NCBI RefSeq assembly: GCF_000280905.1
Contig: NZ_ALAP01000020.1
Span: 1-64,000 of the forward strand
Reading direction: 5' to 3'
Origin: Streptomyces sp. AA1529
Lineage (GTDB): Bacteria > Actinomycetota > Actinomycetes > Streptomycetales > Streptomycetaceae
DNA length: 64,000 bases
In this document: piece by piece, positions 63,494 through 64,000 of the stretch
Layout: every line of letters begins with the position of its first letter
Position numbering within the stretch: the first letter of the stretch is position 1
Notes under the pieces: model-generated
The model's database searches: none
What the model was told of the DNA's origin: nothing
Seen by the model: only the letters and a program-made list of their open reading frames with translations
Translations under genes and position numbers: made by a program

Positions 63494-63580
63494 GTTCCTC
63501 GGTCCCCTCAGATGGCTAGGCTTCTCCACCGTAGCAACAGAACTCAGTAGCTCGTCTAGATATCCAAAGGAGTACCCGTT
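63494..63580. promoter_or_regulatory. Shared control region of the Nudix and GntR genes
   Basis: An 87-base divergent promoter region. TAGCTCGTCTAGATATCC near 63547-63564 has the CTAGA-centred half-palindrome style of GntR operators, and AAAGGAG (63566-63572) is the GntR gene ribosome site. Probably autoregulated. Confidence 0.45.
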
Positions 63581-64000
63581 ATGGCTGCACTGTCCTCCGG
63601 CGTTCTCGGGGCGCTCGACCCGACCAGTGATCGCGCCGTCTTCCGGCAGATCGCCGACCAGGTCCGGGAGGCCATCGACAAGGGGCGCTTCAAGGAGGGC
63701 GCCAAGCTGCCGTCCGAGGCGGAGCTGGTCGAGCACTTCGGGGTCTCCCGGATGACCGTGCGCAACGCGCTCTCGATCCTTCAGAGCGAGGGTCTGGTCT
63801 CCTCCGAGCACGGTAAAGGCGTCTTCGTGCGACCACGGCCCCCGGTCCGGCGTCTGGCCTCGGACCGGTTCGCACGTCGGCATCGTGATCAGGGCAAGTC
63901 GGCCTTCACCGTCGAAGCGGAAGCCGCGGGAAGCAAACCCGAGGTCGACAGCCTGGAGGTACGGGAGGAGAAGCCGGCACCGGACATTTCCGCGCGCCTG
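63581..64000 (+). CDS. GntR-family regulator (KorSA-like), partial
   Basis: The first 140 residues are in the window and the frame is open at the end. A GntR winged helix covers about 18-88: DRAVFRQIADQVREAIDKGRFKEGAKLPSEAELVEHFGVSRMTVRNALSILQSEGLVSSEHGKGVFVRP. The start of a UTRA-type effector domain may follow. AAGGAG at 63567-63572 fixes ATG 63581. In pSAM2-type elements the GntR protein KorSA represses transfer and replication genes, and its position next to a Nudix gene fits. Confidence 0.88.
   Translation, partial: MAALSSGVLGALDPTSDRAVFRQIADQVREAIDKGRFKEGAKLPSEAELVEHFGVSRMTVRNALSILQSEGLVSSEHGKGVFVRPRPPVRRLASDRFARRHRDQGKSAFTVEAEAAGSKPEVDSLEVREEKPAPDISARL

Larger units (their letters stand above)
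55784..64000. mobile_element. Left part of an integrated element (AICE-like), open to the right
   Basis: Bounded on the left by a tRNA 3' fragment. Contents differ from the core: unrecognised genes, one of low G+C, an IS, and a GntR-Nudix-HATPase block of the kind found in Streptomyces AICEs such as pSAM2 (where korSA is GntR and pif is Nudix). Integrase, replication and transfer genes are not in the window, so the assignment rests on the fragment and gene style. Confidence 0.6.

Overview
The window is a piece of a high-G+C actinomycete chromosome, almost certainly Streptomyces. The supporting signs are overwhelmingly G/C-ending codons, long antisense open frames, frequent GTG/TTG starts, a groEL of the GroEL2 type (C-terminal GGMGGMDF) under HrcA/CIRCE elements, a DasR-type dre site in front of nagKA, a CdgB-like diguanylate cyclase, TerD proteins, and an element that looks like an actinomycete integrative and conjugative element (AICE) on the right. 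From memory of S. coelicolor, the order groEL2 - csp - threonine synthase - otsA/otsB - nagKA - cdgB - terD matches its core chromosome. That is recollection, not a search.

Layout. 1-12.1 kb: Ser/Thr dehydratase; a two-HTH MerR regulator divergent from an erythromycin-esterase-like hydrolase; a probable regulator remnant; a class II aldolase/SDR fusion; an ArsR-like regulator divergent from an MFS pump across three copies of one operator; CutC; an HD protein; a small zinc-ribbon protein; a Cmx-like MFS exporter. 12.2-17.2 kb: a two-gene DUF4031 operon, then an RpiR/MurR regulator, MurQ and a PTS EIIBC permease, which together form an N-acetylmuramic acid recycling cluster. 17.3-24.1 kb: VOC protein, lone sensor-domain membrane protein, two secreted proteins (one an SLT transglycosylase), a flavin monooxygenase divergent from a GntR-TetR double-HTH regulator, and a GNAT/DUF427 pair.

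24.2-33.6 kb: groEL2 with two tandem CIRCE elements, a cold-shock protein, a ThiS/MoaD-like carrier and threonine synthase behind a clear SAM-I riboswitch, then glucosyl-3-phosphoglycerate synthase, OtsA and OtsB (compatible solutes). 33.7-38.7 kb: a Tat lipoprotein sugar-binding protein divergent from nagK-nagA (dre site between them) and a PfkB-type kinase. With the mur cluster this gives the window a strong cell-wall amino-sugar theme. 38.8-49.0 kb: CBM protein, GAF-PAS-GGDEF cyclase, flavin reductase, ArfB-like hydrolase, TerD, pentapeptide protein, MltG-like protein, and a TerD fused to a PD-(D/E)XK-like domain. 49-55.6 kb is accessory: a pair of tiny ORFs, a cysteine-rich membrane protein, a decayed MFS pump, DUF1062, SRPBCC, a helix-turn-helix/zinc-finger protein and a Uma2 nuclease-fold protein.

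From 55.78 kb the DNA changes. The 3' half of a tRNA-Thr(UGU) gene marks the probable left attachment site of an integrated element that runs past the window end. It carries an unrecognised 192-aa protein, an unrecognised 803-aa protein of unusually low G+C, an intact IS481-type insertion sequence with a 15-bp target duplication, and a regulator block (DUF protein, HATPase, Nudix, GntR). The 803-aa gene and its neighbour are the best candidates here for an undescribed cargo system.
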